In this document: in pieces, positions 5,131-5,308 of the stretch
Position numbering within the stretch: the stretch's first letter is position 1
Layout: every line of letters begins with the position of its first letter
Assembly: GCA_024278415.1 (NCBI GenBank)
Contig: JAJRTI010000838.1
Span: forward strand, 1 to 5,308
DNA from: Planctomycetota bacterium
GTDB lineage: Bacteria > Planctomycetota > Brocadiia > JAJRTI01
Direction: 5' to 3'
Length of the DNA stretch: 5,308 bases
Position numbers and translations under genes: made by a program
Notes under the pieces: model-generated
What the model saw: only the letters and a program-made list of their open reading frames with translations
What the model was told of the DNA's origin: nothing
The model's database searches: none

Positions 5131-5308
5131 CCCGGCTCTTCGCCTGCGTGCACCCCCTCGCGGACATCGCAGCCCGAAGGGCTGCCACAACATAGCCCAG
5201 TGCAAGCCGCGCCTGCGCGGCGCCGCGCTGGGTCCGCGTCGGCTCCAGGCCAAGGAACGCTGAAAGCGTTCCACAAGACTGGCGGGCCGCGTTTGTGCAA
5301 CGCTTTCA
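5131..5308. repeat. Composite hairpin repeat element, cut by the window edge
   Basis: Two hairpins share one design, a stem closed by a GAA loop and followed by CCACAA. One is GCAGCCC-GAA-GGGCTGC (5169-5185) and the other GGAACGCT-GAA-AGCGTTCC (5254-5272). Between them CCCAG (5196-5200) pairs with CTGGG (5228-5232) around an inner stem GCCGCGC/GCGCGGC (5206-5221) and a 14-base palindrome (5215-5228). TGAAAGCGTTCCACAA (5261-5276) recurs inverted at 5293-5308 with one mismatch, so a third hairpin starts in the opposite direction and leaves the window. Translated on the minus strand it gives LHWAMLWQPFGL, a peptide I associate from memory with dispersed repeats and not with proteins. The left boundary near 5131 is a guess. 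Confidence 0.65.

Noticed and set aside
5122..5274. N-terminal extension of the membrane protein to the GTG at 5274
   Set aside because: These 51 codons coincide with the hairpin element, encode an Arg-rich stretch plus LHWAMLWQPFGL, and contain no signal peptide or membrane segment.

Overview
This is a high-GC bacterial window with four genes on the minus strand, a truncated insertion-sequence fragment on the plus strand, and an unusually large amount of palindromic repeat DNA. No rRNA, tRNA or CRISPR array was seen. The organism cannot be fixed from these genes. An RNase HII-like protein of more than 300 residues with a GYG motif, a GT4 protein of the 'EGLARVLPQAL' type, an IS110 remnant and many short hairpin repeats fit a planctomycete/PVC-type or related candidate-phylum genome. 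That is an impression from memory, not a search result.

Layout. Bases 1-203 (plus) hold the N-terminal part of an IS110-family transposase, broken off just before the 3' end of a convergent gene. On the minus strand, read from right to left, a sigma70-like promoter (3254-3226) precedes an RNase HII-like gene (3162-2212). This is followed after 4 bases by truA (tRNA pseudouridine synthase A, 2207-1467), whose ribosome binding site lies inside the end of the RNase gene. Then come a short leader made of degenerate CAGT repeats and a GT4 glycosyltransferase (1419-235). The first two genes look translationally coupled. The glycosyltransferase may be read through from the same promoter but is functionally unrelated.

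Bases 3255-3984 contain no gene I can support. They hold an AT-rich stretch, two long hairpins with flanking A/T tracts, three copies of a GTGCGCGGTGCC-like motif, and a dense array of small palindromes. Beyond this, on the minus strand, lies an unrecognised two-TM membrane protein (about 5121-3985). It has a C9 tract near its 3' end and a 5' end that runs directly into a composite hairpin element (5131-5308) continuing past the window edge. Its true N-terminus is probably missing.

The housekeeping genes concern nucleic-acid maintenance (RNase HII-like), tRNA modification (TruA) and surface glycan synthesis (GT4). I see no new multi-gene system. The most unusual material is the repeat DNA, the altered RNase HII active site, and the membrane-protein gene caught between two repeat blocks.
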